From Anisakis pegreffii (Eukaryota > Nematoda > Chromadorea > Rhabditida > Anisakidae), in contig JAPYMA010000207.1 of assembly GCA_035041965.1 (NCBI GenBank), forward strand, positions 1-64,000: DNA of 64,000 bases, in the 5' to 3' direction. The notes below the pieces were generated by a model. The model was not told where the DNA came from, did not search any database, and worked only from the letters and a program-made list of their open reading frames with translations. Shown here one piece after another: positions 62,328 to 64,000 of this stretch. A program made the translations under genes and the position numbers. How positions within the stretch are numbered: the first letter of the stretch is position 1; each line of letters starts with the position of its first letter.

Positions 62328-64000
62328 ATGAAGACCTCATCATACGTCTCAGGATCGCTATCAACACAATTCTTGATGCTGCCACTTATTCTCTTAAGTA
62401 GTAGTTTGTTTTGCTCAGCAGCTCCATACGACACCTACGATATATCGCCTTATGGTAGTCACAATTACGATAGGCATCCATATACGTCAGCAGTATCGCG
62501 AGAGTATAAACCAAAAATATCGAGTACGATTAATTGAATGTTCAATTTATCCACTTCATTACCTAAATTTCATCCGATACATTTAGGAAATTGTTTCTTT
62601 TCACTGGCTTAGAAAAACAAAAGGAACCATTAACAAAAACACAATTTCACCTTCAATTATGACGTTTCCGCTTGAGAATTTATGATTGTGATTAAGAATT
62701 TATAAGTACCTTCGATGATAGTGAACAAACACACGAACATCCATTCGTCAATTCGTTCCCGGTGCAAGATTTTTTCATTTGATGTGAATGAGGAAAGAAA
62801 ACAACATTTTCATTCAGTTCTTCTGATCTGGAGGAAATTTTTGTAATGTGACCGAACACCTCAGAAATTCGCGATCAGTTCATGATTCGTGACGAGATAT
62901 TGAATGTTTCCGCCAAAACATTCAATTTCTCGTCATTTTCTCCATAACTCATTGTGTTTCTGAGAATAACGAGATGAGCGCCAAGGAATGGAGATGGAGA
63001 ATTTGAGAGTAGATTATTGAAGAATTCGCGAATCGTTGACTAGAGTGTATCTTACCGAAAGCATATTTCAGGGATATATCACTATGATAATTTAACGGAT
63101 TGTGAGGCTGCATGTGAGGTCAAATGTGAGGCGACACAAGTGATAAGGAACGACGTCGAGGAACGGCAACAGTACAGTTGCAAACAACGCAAACCACCGC
63201 TTGTGAACAGATTAGTGGATCTATCGTCGTCAGGAACAATGAGCGTTCTCGTTGTTGCGGCCGTTGTGAGTGTTTCTTTGATCGATTATTTCTTTCAAAA
63301 CATTGTCAACGTAAAATTCTATCAGTAATCACTTTAATACAGCGAGATCTTGTTGAGTATCTGTGTGGATGTAAACAAATCATTAGAATATACCTACAGA
63401 TCCATAATCTGTTTATTTATCACTATCAGATTTGGCAAAAGGTTGGAAATTTCATTTTTGAGCATTTGGAAGTTGTAAAAAAGTGAAATATCTGATTTCG
63501 TTTCAAAAATCATAAATTCACACGAATCATCACTCAGTTGATTAACTTCTCATCGAGGCACTACATTACCATCTGGTGAATGAATGCTCTGACGTATGAT
63601 CACCTCAGGTCGATCGCAGACCTAGACAAATTTTGCTTGATTATAAGAGTGGTTATGATGTGAATGAATTGACAGCATAATGAATCATTTACATAGCGAT
63701 TGAGTGAGTGAGTCAATCGAGTCAGAGATTGTTTTCATGTGATAATTTCGTTTGCATTCAAAACGAACAATTAACTCTTTCAGCTATTCATCGGCTTAAT
63801 AATGATATTGTGTTGTTGCTGTTGTCGATGCTGTCGATTATGTTGTAACGACAGCAAAAAACAACGAACAGCTGCTGCCTCAGCCAAATCATCGCGAACC
63901 AACGCGCATAACTCATCGAATGATCCACTGGTAGATAACGGTGAATTTCGAGAGGTACTCGATTCGAAGGATATTGGCTATTTGAAACGAGAAGTTATTT
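62328..64000 (+). CDS. Single-pass Cys-rich membrane protein, paralog B (cut by the window end)
   Basis: Exons are 62328-62523, 63072-63265 and 63784 to beyond 64000. The stop is outside the window; about 202 residues are visible. The N-terminus has a clear signal peptide (a LMLPLILLSSSLFCSA core), then a Tyr-rich segment (PYDTYDISPYGSHNYDRHPY). Exon 2 has the family signature IYHYDNLTDCEAACEVKCE with cysteines at C-X3-C-X3-C-X17-C and a conserved NLT sequon, then QYSCKQRKP. The membrane span is split by the second intron (VLVVAAV | LFIGLIMIL) and runs into CCCCCRCCRLCC, a likely multi-palmitoylated stretch. The tail is Ser/Asn/Ala-rich, then acidic. Exon 2 is 194 bp with phases 1 and 0 at its ends, exactly as in paralog A. 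Middle exons are clearly similar; first and last exons have diverged, so the four-cysteine domain is the conserved part. Confidence 0.82.

Noticed and set aside
1..64000. CRISPR arrays, bacterial operons or phage genes
   Set aside because: The splice-dependent gene structures are eukaryotic, and the only regular direct repeats are the 404-bp satellite units.

Overview
The window looks like nuclear DNA of a chromadorean nematode. It is AT-rich, its genes are split by many short introns with GT..AG ends, and 3' splice acceptors lie only 1-20 bases before several start codons, as expected where a spliced leader is added in trans. One gene encodes a transthyretin-like protein, a family typical of nematodes. 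No species is claimed; a parasitic Spirurina or ascarid relative is a guess.

Layout. Bases 1-4225 are the edge of a tandem satellite array: ten 404-bp units plus one decayed partial unit. A C2H2 zinc-finger gene lies on the minus strand (6241-9274, 7 exons), with a doubtful small two-exon frame head-to-head on the plus strand (9394-9642). The plus-strand gene for the PP2A activator PTPA follows (11977-14531, 9 exons) and is the most secure call. It converges on a minus-strand gene for a four-pass LAPTM/DUF7027-like membrane protein (16329-22829, 5 exons). The 4.9-kb second intron of that gene contains a whole gene on the opposite strand (18192-21942), which encodes an unrecognised, charged, probably secreted protein. 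A 797-bp hAT-type element with an 8-bp target duplication sits inside an intron of the nested gene. A second, partial copy of the element lies at 41078-41715 in the opposite orientation. A palindrome-rich, CG-rich element lies at 15932-16140 between the PTPA and LAPTM-like genes.

The right half is gene-poor. A three-exon transthyretin-like gene is on the minus strand (31101-32535). Two paralogous plus-strand genes (45910-47369, and 62328 to the window end) share one layout: signal peptide, a four-cysteine domain spaced C-X3-C-X3-C-X17-C with a conserved N-glycosylation site, one membrane span, then a run of cysteines on the cytoplasmic side. Their middle exons have the same length (194 bp) and the same phases. 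I do not recognise the family, and it is the best candidate here for something undescribed.

All exon structures were worked out by eye from open frames, splice signals, phase agreement and, where possible, recalled family similarity. No alignment or gene-prediction software was run. The genes share no obvious pathway: PTPA and the zinc-finger protein are intracellular regulators, and the remaining proteins are membrane-bound or secreted.
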